A stretch of 64,000 nucleotides of DNA from Colwellia sp. C2M11 (GTDB taxonomy: Bacteria; Pseudomonadota; Gammaproteobacteria; Enterobacterales; Alteromonadaceae). The DNA lies in assembly GCF_018860915.1 (NCBI RefSeq), contig NZ_JAHKQD010000039.1, forward strand, positions 62,001 through 126,000. Reading direction: 5' to 3'. A model generated the notes under the pieces. The model worked only from the letters and a program-made list of their open reading frames with translations, did not search any database and was not told where the DNA came from. Positions within the stretch are counted from its first letter, which is position 1; each line of letters starts with the position of its first letter. This document shows positions 63,990 to 64,000 of this stretch, one piece after another. A program made the position numbers and the translations under genes.

Positions 63990-64000
63990 TAATTCTGACA

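Overview
The window looks like the chromosome of a psychrophilic marine gammaproteobacterium of the Alteromonadales, most like Colwellia. The grounds are low GC, the gene content (TyrR with phhA/phhB, a ParP-type CheW protein beside CheW and DUF2802, ZapE, DbpA, DUF2986, DUF2884) and the ribH-nusB-thiL-pgpA order. This genus call is inference; no rRNA is present.

Layout. (1) 1-18644 is core chromosome: rpiA end, serA, an aromatic amino acid degradation block (maiA, fumarylacetoacetase, tyrR, phhB, phhA) with TyrR boxes, ycjX-ycjF, a methyltransferase, a TonB-dependent receptor, priC, a ComFB-like protein and a TPR-GGDEF protein. (2) 18645-49039 is one 30,395-bp CRISPR-associated Tn7-like transposon of type I-F3, bounded by TGTTGATACAACC inverted ends, repeated TnsB sites and a 5-bp target duplication (AATTT at 18640-18644 and 49040-49044). 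It sits just 3' of ffs (4.5S SRP RNA, minus strand, about 49053-49167). (3) 49045-64000 is core chromosome again: ffs, DUF3014, LysR/mmsA, a DTW protein, DUF2884, zapE, dbpA, hpf, pgpA-thiL-nusB-ribH, mlaA, DUF2802, cheW and parP.

Inside the transposon, tnsA-tnsB-tnsC run leftward from the right end. A tniQ-cas8/5-cas7-cas6 operon (no cas1, cas2 or cas3) is followed by a six-repeat array whose five spacers do not match ffs. Cargo comprises an Mrr-like nuclease, an apparent ABC-three-component defence operon, a membrane HNH protein, an unknown helical protein, a tyrosine recombinase between perfect 36-bp inverted repeats, a CzcCBA/CDF/MerR metal-efflux island, a 5'-truncated TrlF-like ATPase and a helicase pair.

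The most striking observation is a separate one-spacer guide unit hidden in the left end (18770-18923, minus strand), over 20 kb from the main array. It has a -35/-10 promoter, a diverged I-F repeat whose stem is kept by a compensatory pair change, a 32-nt spacer matching ffs at 24 of 32 positions with a CC PAM in the correct register, a second diverged repeat, and a 17-bp terminator-like hairpin. The target ends 45-50 bp from the insertion point, the spacing expected of I-F3 transposons. An 18-bp palindrome over its -10 shares AGAGGATTATAA with the promoter region of the element's own xre gene, where the same motif also overlaps a -10 for the divergent helicase operon. The element therefore appears to keep a private, Xre-controlled homing guide apart from its ordinary array.
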